A stretch of DNA of 64,000 bases from Galeruca laticollis. Taxonomy: Eukaryota; Arthropoda; Insecta; Coleoptera; Chrysomelidae. The stretch spans positions 262,501,709-262,565,708 of the forward strand of contig OY998175.1 of the NCBI GenBank assembly GCA_963921935.1. Direction: 5' to 3'. Both the position numbers and the translations under genes were made by a program. Below, piece by piece: positions 19,645 through 32,656 of the stretch (the first letter of the stretch is position 1; every line of letters begins with the position of its first letter). The notes under the pieces are model-generated. The model was not told the origin of the DNA and did no database searches. It saw nothing but the letters and a program-made list of their open reading frames with translations.

Positions 19645-20984
19645 ATCCATGTGGTTTAGTTGTATTACGGAATATTCAATCTTAAACTTATTATAAAATA
19701 AAAATGAATCGGAAGCAAGTATGTCAGAATAGATATTCTCCCTATAGAGCGAAAATGTTTATATTCTGTTGTTGACATTCATTTCGGAATTATTAAATTA
19801 ACTAATGATCGAGGGTAAATAAATGATTCCATCAAAGAACCACGCAGATTGAATACCATTCGTTTGACTCTCCAAACTATGAGCAAAATGCAATTTCAAA
19901 ATCATTATATTATATTTAACAGTATTTGCCTCTGCAGGGATACACAAAACAGAATTGGAATTAATTGGTCGATATATAGCTCAAATAGAGGAACCTTCCA
20001 GTGCTGAGTATATATTTCAACGTACAGTCCATCCTTGGTTATGTATTAATTGCACAGTTTGTCAATAGTATACGTTTGATGACTAGAGATTGCATCTATT
20101 GACATATTGGAATTCAATTCAATCGTCGCCGTATTTCATAATTACTTCAGATTTGTTATTGAAGTAGATGCATACGAATAATTAAGCAATTTATTCCAAT
20201 GACAGAAGTAGTGAAATTGACTATTCTTCAAATACTCGCTTCCAGTGATACAATTATATCGTCTTTCTCATAGTTATTCAATGTTAATCTACTTTTGTGT
20301 ATTCTGCTTACAATTCCAAGTTATTCTTTCCGGAAAACTGATATCCAAATAACTTCCTCAGATTGATTGTTCCAGAAATCGTCCAATATTCATTCTCATG
20401 TATTTAGTGTTCTACCTATCATATCGAGGGGGTAACCTTTTCTAACACACCCATAATGCATATTGTCTAATATTATCGCTGCAAATATAAGTATCAGAAC
20501 AAGAAATCTCAATGATGAACTGCACATGAATATTATAGACATGGTAAATTATATTCTATATCAAGGGTGGAATGTAGAATTTTGACTTCCACCCTGACTA
20601 CACTTTTTCTAGGGCTATCAAATAGAAACAACTCCTCAATTTCTGGAGGAGTTGTGGAGAAATCATTACTGCTGTCAGTATAAAAGCTAAAAAGGAATGA
20701 AGTCATGTAATAACTATTATTTAGATAAAATTATATACATCTACTTACTGTTTATGAAGTATTAATCAGCTTGAATTTAAAAAAATAGATAGAGTAACAA
20801 TTTTGAATATCGACATTTTTTACAGTTGACAATTGTGGTTCTTTTTTTTGCTTAAAAGTGCAACAAAATACGATTATGCTGCACTTATGGTTCTAACAAT
20901 TAATACGCAATATCATCAATTTATTTCTTCCAAAGTTTTCGCAATTTATGCTTCTATTAAACGTGAACGATATGTTGTCATAGA
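19645..20984. other. no gene recognised
   Basis: AT-rich. A small hairpin (ACAACTCCT / AGGAGTTGT) lies at 20626-20654. Nothing else supportable. Confidence 0.4.
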
Positions 20985-21125
20985 AAAAGTATAGTATGCA
21001 ACTCGCAACAAAATGGCCATTTTGCACTCGTATGAATTGCAGCACTTACCTACGGCTCGTGCTGCAAATTTCATACTCGTGCAAAATGGGCATCATTTTG
21101 TGCTCATTGCATAATATACTACTTC
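20985..21125. repeat. palindromic MITE, about 140 bp
   Basis: Arms of about 55-60 bp (ATTTTGCACTCGTATGAA on the left, its inverse TTCATACTCGTGCAAAAT on the right) surround a short centre at about 21045-21055. Same family as 17030-17135. Confidence 0.7.
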
Positions 21126-21231
21126 GAACCAAGAATGTGTTCTCTCAAAAAATGCTGAGTTCTTTTTTTTCTTACTCCAAGAAACAATACGTTTTCCTTT
21201 GTGAGTAATTATCAAAAAATATTTTGAAACA

Positions 21232-21640
21232 TTGACCTACTTTTTCAAAGCTTACTATAGACTGGGTGTTATTTCTAAACGTGACAATATGTTCCATCTC
21301 AATAAGAAAGAGAAAATTGTAAGAAGGAATTTTCTTGGAAAACTGCCGCTTAGTTCAATTGATAGTCATCTAAGAGTATGTGCTACTTGCAACTGTTTGC
21401 CGAAATTGCTTCTATTACAAATTTGTGGAATATGTGGAATAGAACTACCACAAGAACCACTCGAAGAAAGATGAAACTTCATACGGAGATGTGTGCCTTG
21501 CCGATCTAGAAAAATAGGTAGACAAAATTTTGCTTTATGTGTCACGAAACATTTTTATGCATATAAACGAGTTACAAAATACTCAATAACAATTGATTTT
21601 CAATGTTCCATTTTGTTTTCTCTTTATTATATCATTAAAA
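21232..21640 (+). pseudogene. piggyBac-type C-terminal fragment
   Basis: RRNFLGKL...LEER and, in another frame, TKFCFMCHETFLC align in order with the C-terminal block of piggyBac 3 (LFLRDLALSL, then TKYFCENCNKFVC). It is frameshifted and lacks the catalytic domain. Similarity is weak and was judged by eye. Confidence 0.4.
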
Positions 21641-21929
21641 TATCAATTTACAAAATGTTTTTTGTTATCATATGTTGATTTTGGAGTAAATTTTCATGTT
21701 TAATATATAATGTCTTGATACATTACGAGATTAGTACATTAGACCTAGCATATAATAAAAAATTCACATATTTTGAACTAATAACATGTTCGGTCCTCCA
21801 GACCGACGTCATAGTTCGTGCAATGACTACGCAAGTAACCACCCCCCCCCCCGAAGTGTTTGAAATTAGATAACGGTTGCTAATTTCACCAAAAAACACA
21901 ATTATTGTAATTGGAAATTGTATACAAAG

Positions 21930-21933
<4 letters not shown>
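21641..21933. other. no gene; contains a C-homopolymer
   Basis: Short AT-rich spacer with a run of about 13 Cs at 21841-21853, which is prone to sequencing error. Confidence 0.5.

Positions 21934-22003
<70 letters not shown>
21934..22003. repeat. (TA)n microsatellite
   Basis: A pure TA run of about 70 bp. Confidence 0.95.
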
Positions 22004-22008
<5 letters not shown>

Positions 22009-22144
22009 TTTAAATGTAACTTACGGTTTTCAAATAATACAACAATATATTGAAAATATCGTAAAACTTCAAAAAAATTGACATTTGTTTCAATATCACT
22101 ACCATCGCCACAATGGGAGTAGTTACATTTCTTTTGATACCCAC

Positions 22145-22630
22145 CTGATGACTTAATATATGAATGAAAAAAAGAAGAACATATAATATTACCAATATTT
22201 AAGCTTAGATATTATGAACCCTATGGAAATATCTTGGACATCTTGTTCCCATTTAAGATCAGTGTAACTGAGCAATGATATAGAAAACCAGGAAAGCCAT
22301 ATCTGCTGATCTTTGCTCTTATTCATTTATCAAGAAGACAGTTTAGAGTGGTGAACAACTACGTAAAACATTCACTTACAGCAAACATTCATTGACACCT
22401 AATACATATAAACCTATTAGGTTGTCCACTTTTAAACTGCCCTCTTAAGTTATAATTGTAAAGGTCAGCAGATACAGTTTTCCTGGTTCTCTATATCATT
22501 GCACAGTTATATTGATCAAAAATGGGGAAATATATCCAGGATATCCCCATAGGGCTGATGGTATGTAAGCTTTAATATTTGTAATATCATAACTTCTTCT
22601 TTTTTCTATTAATATGTATTGAGTCAATCA
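22145..22630. repeat. foldback MITE with arms of about 150-170 bp
   Basis: The left arm (to about 22320) contains AATATTTAAGCTTA, CCCTATGGAAATAT and CAATGATATAGA. The right arm (from about 22460) contains the inverse of each: TAAGCTTTAATATT, ATATCCCCATAGGG and TCTATATCATTG. The centre of about 130 bp is unique. No coding capacity, so it is a non-autonomous DNA element. Confidence 0.75.
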
Positions 22631-23223
<593 letters not shown>

Positions 23224-23257
23224 AAAATTTTTTTTTTATATAACGACTGAAAAATGC

Positions 23258-23594
23258 TATATAGGTGGGGATAACGGGGATTTCAGTCCAAGGAATCAAC
23301 GCGAAGATCTTTTATTTACAAAATGCCGCCAAGCTTTCGTGTCCTTTTGACACTTCTTCAGGGCAATGTAAAATATTTTAAGTAAATTCAATATAAATAA
23401 TCATTAAAAAATTTGTAAATGTAAAAATAAATATAATTTATTTACAAATTTTTTAATGATTATTTATATTGAATTTACTTAAAATATTTTACATTGCCCT
23501 GAAGAAGTGTCAAAAGGACACGAAAGCTTGGCGGCATTTTGTAAATAAAAGATCTTCGCGTTGATTCCTTGGACTGAAATCCCCGTTATCCCCA

Positions 23595-23602
<8 letters not shown>
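23258..23602. repeat. apparently perfect 345-bp palindrome (163-bp arms)
   Basis: The arms 23258-23420 and 23440-23602 are exact inverse copies as far as I can check by eye, around a 19-bp centre. The outer ends are TATATAGGTGGGGATAACGG and its inverse. Inside are GCCCTGAAGAAGTGTCAAAA and GACACGAAAGC. TA tracts lie on both sides (23121-23223 and 23597-23691). It is either a very young foldback element inserted in a TA repeat or an assembly artefact. Confidence 0.9.
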
Positions 23603-23684
<82 letters not shown>

Positions 23685-23691
23685 CCTATAT
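23603..23691. repeat. (TA)n microsatellite
   Basis: TA run directly abutting the palindrome. Confidence 0.95.
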
Positions 23692-25207
23692 ATTAACAGG
23701 TCTAGTAAGTAAGGACTCCAATAACGAAGTTCCATTTTCTCCGAAAAGCACTATGTTGTTATTTCTTCTTTAATCTGAAATTCATTTATGCAGCTTCTGC
23801 TTGTCATTTTCATACCATATTCATAATCCTTCAAAACTGCTTATTACTTTTCCCATAAATAATACATCAGAGTTCCCAGTGGCTCAAAAAATCGGTAAAC
23901 TCGAATGAGCTTATACTCTGAAGTTCGTTATGTAGGGAGTGACACTAATGAGACGGCCAAAAACTGACTTAATGACAATAACTGTGGAATTCCCAACTAA
24001 GTTATATTAGTTGGAAGTGAACTAGTTGGCCTTTCAATCCATTAAAACTTGCTGAGTGCCACTAGGTCTATGCTTGTCTGACTGTACACATCACAGACGG
24101 TGTAATCTACTTATTATTAGCATGCTGATTCGATCACATACACGTTAAATTTGAATTGTTGTTTAAGCTCGCTTGACGAATATAAACGGGCGTTTATATA
24201 GAGAGTGCTTTACTCATTTATATAGTTCAATTGCAATGAGAGCATCATTTTAGTTGTTTAGAATAAATTGCTCTTGAAACACGGAATTTATGTTCCGATA
24301 ATAATTTGCCAAACAGTCCAGAATTTGTTGGAGTCAAATCAGCTAGAAATGAACGAAGCTGGATCCGTTAGTGACTCTCAGATATTGCAAGTGTACTGAT
24401 AGCGAAAGAGTTTGTTCAATATGACTGTAGAGCTCATTCTCTTCGTAGATAACGTGTATCTGTTTGTATTAGAAGAAGCGTTTAACAGTTTAATTTTGCA
24501 GGTAACTGGAATTAAAGCAAAGTATTGCTTTCATGTAAACGTTTCCGGCTATGTGGAATTCTTGAGATTTTTAGTCATGATAGGTATAATAGGGGTAAGA
24601 GATATAGTGCGAACTTTAAGGTTTCAGCTTATCGTTTGACTTGAATACCGTCATAGTCCAGTCAATATTATAATTTAAAATGCTTGTTTGACGATATATT
24701 CATTTATTATTACAATTTCAACTAATAATAGTTAAGATGTATCAAATAATTTTAATATTATTAAGTAATTATGTCGACTGTCTAACGTTTATTTTTAACC
24801 CGCAATTATTATGGAGCGCCATCCTACTTCTTAACATATTTAGCGTTAATGTATAGAACAAAATGCATTCCTTCAAACAATTTTACCATATTTATATTTA
24901 AAAACATCTTAAACTTAACACCAGACAATTAACACTACCTTATATCTCGTTTTATTAAGAAGAATTAGGAATATAAATTTTCAAAAACGTATTATTTCAC
25001 CCATCTTTTACTGAACTATACGTATATTTTGAGATGAAAATTTTTTCGAACACAACAGGTGTTCACCACTGGTAATCCACACTCACTCTTTAGTTGGTAG
25101 GCTGACATCAAGAGAGAGAGAGTGTACAGTTTTTCTGAGGAATTTGTGTAAGTATACATATTTATTATATAGCAATTCTATTTTTAGTTAAAAAAGAAAT
25201 ATTTACA
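23692..25207. other. no gene recognised
   Basis: AT-rich spacer. A GAGAGAGAGAGTG tract lies at about 25111. ORFs are short and unremarkable. Confidence 0.4.
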
Positions 25208-26455
25208 ATGTGGCCTTCTTGGGAAATATCGAGTTGTGTCCAAAATATTGTATACATTAACAACGAAAATGTAAATAATTATTGTCAAAGTGAAAACAGG
25301 ATTCGACGTCATTTGAATTTGAAAACACTGAAAATATGTTTCAATGTGTATAAGAATCTACGGGAAAAGTTTGGTTACGATAAAAAAACAGAATTAATCT
25401 AAGCAGTATCTGATTTGACAGAAGTCTCCCTGTCAACTATACGTAAAATAGCCAAGAATGGGCCTTTCGAATGCAAAAAGTGATGTGATAAGGGATGGAT
25501 CAGAACTTTAGATGGATGTGTAGTATAATTATCTAAAACCATCATATATGACTGTTACAAAGGTAATGAGTTACCAACGATTGAAATAATTAGTAATAAA
25601 TTAACAAATTCCAGCCGTAATGTAAATGACTGTGAGAAAACTATTGACAGCTCGATTTAAAAATAGGGATTCAAATTCAAAACGATTAATAAACGCCAAA
25701 CAGTCATGAAAAGCAGAATTATAGTGAATACGCGGTATACATACTTGAACAAGTAACTAAGTATAGAGAAGAAAATCGGCAAATTGTCTATTTGGACGAA
25801 ACTTGGTATAGTACACACGACACGGGTAAGACAGGATGGACTGATGGGTCAGAAATATGTATGCTAACAATGCCTCCAAACAAAGGATCCAGACCTATTA
25901 TTGTGTATTGCAGTGGAAATGAAGGATGAGTTCCAATTGCCTTAAAAATATGTGCGAAAAAAATGGAAGATTGCAACGTTTACTATCATAAGAACATGGT
26001 TTGAATTCACTTTGATTCCAAACTTAGAGCCAAATAGTGTTGTAGTTCTTGACAATGGTTCTTATCGTTCACGACTGCTCAATAAAATACCAAATAGAGG
26101 CTACAAGAAGACCGAACTACAAATTTTTTAATGGATAATAATTTGTACTTTGAAGATTCTTATACAAAACAAAAACTGATTGAAGTTTCACAGACGAAGA
26201 AATTATACGCCCTAAAGGGTATTGCTGAACAGCATGTACACTCTATAGTGAGACTTCCTCCTTATTTTTGTATTTTCAATCTCATCGAGTTAATTAGTGC
26301 ACAATTAAAAGGTAGATTGAAAAAGTAATCAAAATTGAAGATGAGTTTAAGAAAATTGGGCAAGTCCATATTAACTGAGGAAATAAATTTATAATTGATT
26401 TACAAGACGATAGTGATAGTGAAGCTGAGGATATGGGAGAAGGATAAATAGAATT
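25208..26455 (+). pseudogene. decayed IS630/Tc1-mariner-type DDE transposase gene
   Basis: In order along the plus strand: a helix-turn-helix-like N-terminus (CFNVYKNLREKFGY ... LSTIRKIAK); the first catalytic block QIVYLDETWYSTHD with its aspartate; LTMPPNKGSRPIIVYCSG; then VVVLDNGSYRSRL-like sequence with the second aspartate near 26050; and RLPPYFCIFNLIELISAQLKG near 26250, where the family has the last acidic residue, ending in an acidic tail (DDSDSEAEDMGEG). Stops and frameshifts separate the blocks. The arrangement matches a repeated insect gene family with a DDE_3-like domain, recalled rather than searched. The gene cannot make an active enzyme. Confidence 0.75.
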
Positions 26456-27894
26456 TTTGGAAGAAGAAAATTGATTAAGTTCAATATACTTTTCATGTTA
26501 CTTATATAGTAGTGACAAACAATTGTTTTATCCATTGTTATATAAAATTGTTTTGTTATTTTGTCATAGAATTTTGCTTTGTCTTTGAAAAAACGAACAG
26601 GATACAAAAATGGCTCAGTTGATATCTGGTATCCTGATTAAACCGAACACTCTTCCAACAATTACGTAACATCAAATGCAATATAGGTATTGGTAAAAAT
26701 GAACTAAATAATAATACCTTCCAGTCTAGCTCCGTAACACAACTTAAAGGGAATATACGATTTCATTGCTACCATATATGTCTTGCGCCAACTATAACAT
26801 ATGTACTACAAACATGATGACTTGGAATACTCAAACACCTATAAGAAGAAACCACTCAAATCATAATTTGATGGACGTTAAGATTAATGAGTGATTCAGG
26901 AACATATTCAACCTAATTTATTAATTGATAAGATTGGAGTTTTATATTACCTGTCTTGGTAGCTGTTTGGAACTTTCCACTTAGAACCAGAAGTTGACAA
27001 GTGAAAGGAACCAAGCTAAAGACTTTTTGTATTGACCAATTTCCTTAAAAAGGTCTTTAGTTGAAAGGATTTATCACATTGTCTTGTAGTGGATCTTCCA
27101 ATCTTCAGGATAATCCCCAGCATTCGGCTGGGGGTTATATGTAGATGTGCTGCGAATCTGTTTGCATTCCAAATATTGTTGTTCAGGTCCTCTCTGTATT
27201 TCCGATTGGCATTTTTTTCTAAAATGAGTCTGTCCAGTCGTTTGGTAACTTTCCAAAGTAAGTAATTTCCTGTGTTGTGAATAGTAAGTCTAGTGGAATA
27301 GTTACTAAGGGTGTTACGGTTTGAAGAAACTTATAGAGTTTTATAAATTATTTGCCATTATTTGAGTTTGAATCAAGAGGGTAAACACTTACCGCTGATA
27401 TCAATCAAGTCACTAATTCTGTTTTCAATTATCTATGTGGTCTCTGTGAATCTCGATTCAAATCGGATTTTTAAAGCCTAAACTGAAAAGGTAGATAAAG
27501 TATTTTTTTATAGCATATCATAGGTTGATTCCCACATTAGTGGATTTACATACTTCGCTACCAACCTGAAAGGCCAAACTTCAACTACGGCCTTCTTTTG
27601 TCAGCCTTCACTGCTACTCAGCAAACCTTCCGGGATACAAATCCCACAACCTCCTAGATTCGGAAACTAATCCATCATCTTCTAGAGGGGCTCAAGGCAG
27701 ACACACATTTTAGCTCGTACCTGATAATCATTGAGGAGAAGAAGCACACCTACATATTCAAGCCGCCTTCATAGAAGCAACCAAGTAAGATCTAACCTGA
27801 ACGGTTATAGTAAATAGTCCGGCCTGCTTTGGTGCGTTTCCTAGGCTGTTTCCTGTGGCACCTTAACTCTAGCTCAACCTACTGTACAGGGTGT
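26456..27894. other. no gene recognised
   Basis: AT-rich. A minus-strand ORF at 27074-27256 (ending before 27060) has no family resemblance I trust. Confidence 0.4.
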
Positions 27895-28017
27895 CCCAAA
27901 TTGGTGTGTTTTGCAGGGTATCTCCTAAACTAAAAGAGATAGAAGAAAAGCAGTTAAGATGTTATGACGTCTTTTTTTGTTAAAGTCACGATAGCCTTAT
28001 TGAATCTTTAGTAACTC
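27895..28017 (-). repeat. half of an ACAGGGTGT-type MITE
   Basis: TACAGGGTGTCCCAAATTGG onward to AGTAACTC matches, in reverse, the right half of the MITE at 31041-31386 (31258-31386). It stops abruptly at 28017, where the Ty3/Gypsy remnant begins. Confidence 0.75.
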
Positions 28018-28018
28018 G

Positions 28019-30710
28019 TGCCCGTGCTTAAGAGTAAAAATTTATGGTAGAGAATTTACAGGTCTGTTAGATAGTGGTTGTAGTATCACGGTTATTGGTG
28101 GGAAAGGCTGAGAACTCTTAAAGAATTTGTGTAAGTTGGATGTTTGTTCTCACAAGGAGTGCACGGTTGTAAATGGTATATCCTGTCCGGTTTCAGGAAG
28201 TGTTACCCTCCCACTGGAGTTGGAAGGGCGTATTAAAGTTTTTGAAGTACTGGTGGTTCCTTCTATAATTCATGGATTTTTGGTCACGCATGGATCTATA
28301 CTCAGATCAGCGGTTTTTTTGCCCTCGCGATACCACTGAAGTTCAACATATGTGCGCAATTGAGCCTATTGAACATTTAAGTTCTGATCAACGTGCAGCT
28401 CTAACTTCGTTAATAGAGCAAACTTTTCGTAACATGCCTACTACACCTGGGTGTACCCGTCTGGTAGAACATGTCATCAGAACAGATAGTCCACCTATGA
28501 AGCAGTGACACTATCCTTTATCGCCCGCTTTACAAAAGTTTGTAAATGATGAACTAGATCAGATTCTAACAGATGGTATAGTGGAGCGTTCAGTATCTCC
28601 GTGGCCTTCGCCTATTGTGATGGTCAAAAAACTAGACGGAAAGTATCGTTTCTGTGTCAACTATGAACGGTTGTACGAAGTCAGCCTACCCGATGCATAC
28701 CCTCTCCCATTTGTTGGAACTACCTTAGACAAACTTCGCGATGCGAAGTATTTAACCACTTTAGACATCAAGTCTGCCTACTGGAAAATTCCTGTGGCAG
28801 AAAGTTCACGTCCCTTGACTGCCTTTGTCGTCCCTACTCGAGGACTATTTCAATTCAGGAGAATGCCGTTTGACCTACATAATTCTCCTGCCACCTGGCA
28901 GAGATTCATTGACAGGGACATCGGCGTGGATTATGAAAAATTCGTGCTAGTGTATTTAGATGATATAACAATCTGTACTCCAACTTTTGCTCAACATCTC
29001 GAAGTCCTACGCGAAGAAAAGAATTCGAGCAGCAGGATAGATTTTGGATAGGGATAAATGAAAGTTCTGTAAGGATAAGTTGAAATATCTTGGGTACGTG
29101 GTAGACGCTTCTGGGTTATTGGTTGATCCTGAGAAGGTGGAAGCTATAATGCGTATACCTGTCCCAAAAAACGTAGCGGAGGTCAGGAGGATCGTCTAAT
29201 TAGCTTCTTGGTATCGGCGCTTTGTGCCAAATTTTTCCTCTGTTATATCCACCATGACCGCTCTTCTTTGTAAAAATGCGAAATTCGTCTGGAACGAAAC
29301 TTGTGACAGTTCTCTTAACACCATCAAAGAACACTTAGTGTCTGCTACTGTCCTGCCATGTCCCAACTTTGATATCCCTTTCTTTGTTCAAACTGATGCA
29401 TCTGATCATGGCTTGGGAGCAGTATTAAGTCAACATCAGAATGGCGACGAGAAAGTAATTTGTTATCTGTCACGTTCTTTAACTAAGAGTGAACGAAAGT
29501 TCAGTTCAACTGTAAAAGAGTGTTTGGCCGTACTTTTTGCTATGGAAAAACTGCCACCTTACCTTGAGGGCTCTCGGTTCAGCATCATAACGGATCACTA
29601 TAGCCTGAAATGGTTATATAATAATAAAGACCCAGTTGAGCGAATAGCTCGTTGGGCTCTTCGTCTACAGCAGTACGATTTTGATATTATACATCGGAAG
29701 GGAAAATACCATGTGGTCCCTGACATGTTGTCTTGGGCTGTCCCTGTTCTGGATGAAGTCAGAGTTGATGCTGGTGTAGAAGAACCAATTACCACCGACC
29801 GGTGGTTCCGTAAGATGTGGAAGTGTGTTACTCAAGATCCTTCTAAATATCCTTTATGGTGCACTGAAGGTCCTTAACTGTTTAAAAAAGGGAGAGTTAG
29901 CTTTACTACGTATTTTGATGGCGCAGAGGAACCCTAGTTAGAAGTAGTTCCTGAACCCGACCGTCGAGAGGTAATACGAAATCACCATGATCCACCTACT
30001 TGTGGACATCTAGGAGTGTACAAGACCGTTGGTCGTACAAGTCAAAAATACTATTGCCCTAAACTTCGGGATGATGTCGTCCGATACATCCGAAACTGTA
30101 TTGTTTGCCTACAGACCAAACCACTACGAAAAGGTACAGTAGGTCAGATGTTAAGTAAAGCACAAACTATGACAAAACCCTTCCAGTTGCTGAGTCTAGA
30201 TTTTATGGGTCCCTTGCAAGGACAAGTGCAGGATATTCTTTCATATTCTCAGTATGTGACTGCTTTTCCAAATATGTCATACTTTTCCCTTTAAGATCAG
30301 CGACTGCGGAAAATATGACTAAGGTTTTTGAGCAACAAGTCATCTTAATCTACGGTGCACAACGTAAAGTGATCACCGACAATGGAGTTCAGTTCCGCAG
30401 TGAATTGTTTCGAAAACTTATGTCGGGATATGATATTGAGATATCATTTACATCAAATTATCATCCTCAGAGCAATTTCGTGGAGCGTGTCCACAGGGTC
30501 ATCAAATCTATGCTAACAGCCTATATATCCGACCAACATAATAAATGGGATAAGGTGTTGTCCAAAGTGGCGTGGGCGATACGTTCCGCTCGGCACCTAC
30601 TTTGTTTCACTGATCACTGATTTTATTTTTGGTAATGCTGAATTGGTTGAAGATTTTTTAAACGAAAAACTTCCTAATCAATGAAAACGGAGGACATTTT
30701 GAACATTTAA
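28019..30710 (+). pseudogene. Ty3/Gypsy pol remnant (protease to integrase)
   Basis: Protease block GLLDSGCSITVI near 28060; RT with PDAYPLPFVGTTLDKL and VLVYLDDIT near 28950; RNase H with FVQTDASDHGLGAVLSQ near 29390; integrase zinc module (HHDPPTCGHLG ... NCIVCLQTK) near 29985; core with LSLDFMGPL and VITDNGVQF; and VERVHRVIKSML near 30485. The frame is broken at about six places (for example a TGA after GGKG, a TGA after MKQ, the break after 29051, and stops near 29880, 30295 and 30620). No gag, LTR or target duplication was found. It belongs to a lineage different from the element in 143-13288. Not functional. Confidence 0.92.
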
Positions 30711-31040
30711 TGTAATTTTTACATTCTAATAAAATTAGTTATAGGTAGATTAGTTGTTACAATATTTCTTGTTGTTTCATAAGTTTATTGTTTTTATTTT
30801 TTCAATCTGGTTTTATTTTTTATTAATTATAATTTTGATAAATAAAATTGTCACCCATCAGTATCCTTATAATCAAATGTTAAATTTCATTACTGAGTGT
30901 TCAAATTTTTAAGTGTGTTTCACCTGATAACATCCATAAATGGTTTATTTGCACTGTAGCTCCAACCATTGAAAATGGATATATGATATGTCATATCAGG
31001 TGAATGAGAATTAAAAAAGGAAACGAAAAACGTCAAAATA
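30711..31040. other. no gene; possible decayed 3' end of the Ty3/Gypsy remnant
   Basis: T-rich. Short inverted pieces (CACCTGATA near 30921 and TATCAGGTG near 30993) are the only structure seen. Confidence 0.35.
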
Positions 31041-31386
31041 TACAGGGTGTTCCATTTAAAACAACATAAGTTTGCATTATATTTCCTTTGCGAGCCCCCT
31101 AACAAAAAAATTCTGTGCGCCACTGAACTCTTCAATATAATATCTATCGAAAGTTTCCATAACGTTTATTTATATTTTTCTTAATTAAGAAGTTATAGTA
31201 CTTTGTAGTTTTCGACAGTTTTCAATAATCGCCCTGTATCTTCCAACTGCAGGGAGTTACTAAAGATTTAATGAGGCTATCGTTACTTTAACAAAAAAAG
31301 GAGTCATAACATCTTAACTGCTTTTCTTCTATCTCTTTTAGTTCACGAGTTACCCTGCAAAACACACCAATTGGGGACACCCTGTA
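31041..31386. repeat. ACAGGGTGT-type MITE, 346 bp
   Basis: The ends are TACAGGGTGTTCC and, inverted, GGACACCCTGTA. No ORF of note. The right half is present again, inverted, at 27895-28017. Confidence 0.75.
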
Positions 31387-32244
31387 CATGAGATTGGGGA
31401 AACCATTATCTTTAAACCGCTAAATTGATATACAACCACCTCACTAAGGGTTTAGCTTCATCTCAAAATTTCCTAGCCTATTTAGTAAGAGAACTAGTTT
31501 TAATAATCTAAACAAATTGTACACCAAATAGTACTACTTGGGAAGTATCTTTTATCGTTCAGTGTATAATCATCACTATTTCTTCAACTGTGTAAAATAA
31601 TGTGAATGGGCATTCTTATTAAATTCATACCTAACATTGATAGAGATTCTTGATGAACCCACACCACTCTCCGGAAAATCATTATAGTAAGTAGCGAGCC
31701 AGTTATTTGAAATCAAAGAAGCACTGAAACGATTAACTCAATTCCCTCCCTGTGTCAATTCGGGTAAAAAGGGAGGTATAAAGTATATAAATATAACAAT
31801 TTGTTCAATTTGTTTGTACATACAAATAACATACCAACATGTTTTGAAACTACACAGTCATACTAGTCATATATAACATGTTTAACTAAACATATCCGTA
31901 CAAACATAATTTATCCCTAGATTATGCATACAGTTTGAATGAAATGTTTGCGCCAAGATATCAAGCGAAGGGGAAAATAACTCCAACTTGTTTGTAACAA
32001 CATCAATACAATCGATTTGTTTGCGTTACCCTTACACGTTACAGCATCTTGATAATAATTGTATGCGCAAACGTGTGTGCGCATAGCTGAGCACCCGTGT
32101 ACTTAAACAATTTGTTTGTACACACTAATCATTCAAACCAAAGAAGTAGAATCTGCAGACTTTGATATTTTGTTGGACCGACAGTTCAAATAAACAACTC
32201 CGTGCATGTAGTGGTACTATTTCAGTGATTTGGTGGTTGACAAA
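31387..32244. other. upstream flank of the Harbinger MADF gene
   Basis: Repeated TTTGTTTG(T/C) motifs (near 31801, 32017 and 32110) and ACAAACATAAT-type inverse pieces could be subterminal repeats of the Harbinger element. I could not find clean terminal repeats or a TWA target duplication. Confidence 0.35.
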
Positions 32245-32629
32245 ATGAGTGACATACGAAATTATTCCAAACAATTTATAACGGAATTTATTGAATTATA
32301 TAGAGAGTTGCCGTGTCTCTGGAAAGTTAAAAGTGAAGAGTACAGCATTAAACATAAAAGATATAGTGCTGATGAAAATATGATTGATAAATTAAAAGAA
32401 TTAGAGCCAGATGCGGAGAAAGATATGGTGGTAAAAAAATTGATTCCATAAGAACAGCGTTTAGAAGGGAATTGAAAAATGTAAAACAATCAAAAATGTC
32501 TGGTACTGGAAAGGACGATGTGTATGATCCACATTTGTGGTATTTCAAAGTAGAGATGGTAAAGATAATATGGACTTTTTTGAGGAAGTCACAGAACCTC
32601 CAAATGATGACGAGAACATTAGAAGACAG
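32245..32629 (+). pseudogene. Harbinger MADF/SANT-like protein, exon 1
   Basis: ATG 32245 opens FITEFIELYRELPCLWKVKSEEY, a MADF domain, the Myb/SANT-like DNA-binding module carried by many PIF/Harbinger elements to bring the transposase to DNA. The domain continues in the next frame (IDSIRTAFRRELK ... DDVYDPHLWYF) after an A-run at about 32432-32438 one base short. The exon ends AGAAGACAG|GTAAGA, a good splice donor at 32630. Joining to the acceptor at 34426 keeps the last frame open. Decayed or sequence-error-bearing. Confidence 0.75.
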
Positions 32630-32656
32630 GTAAGATAAAATATGTAAACATTATAT

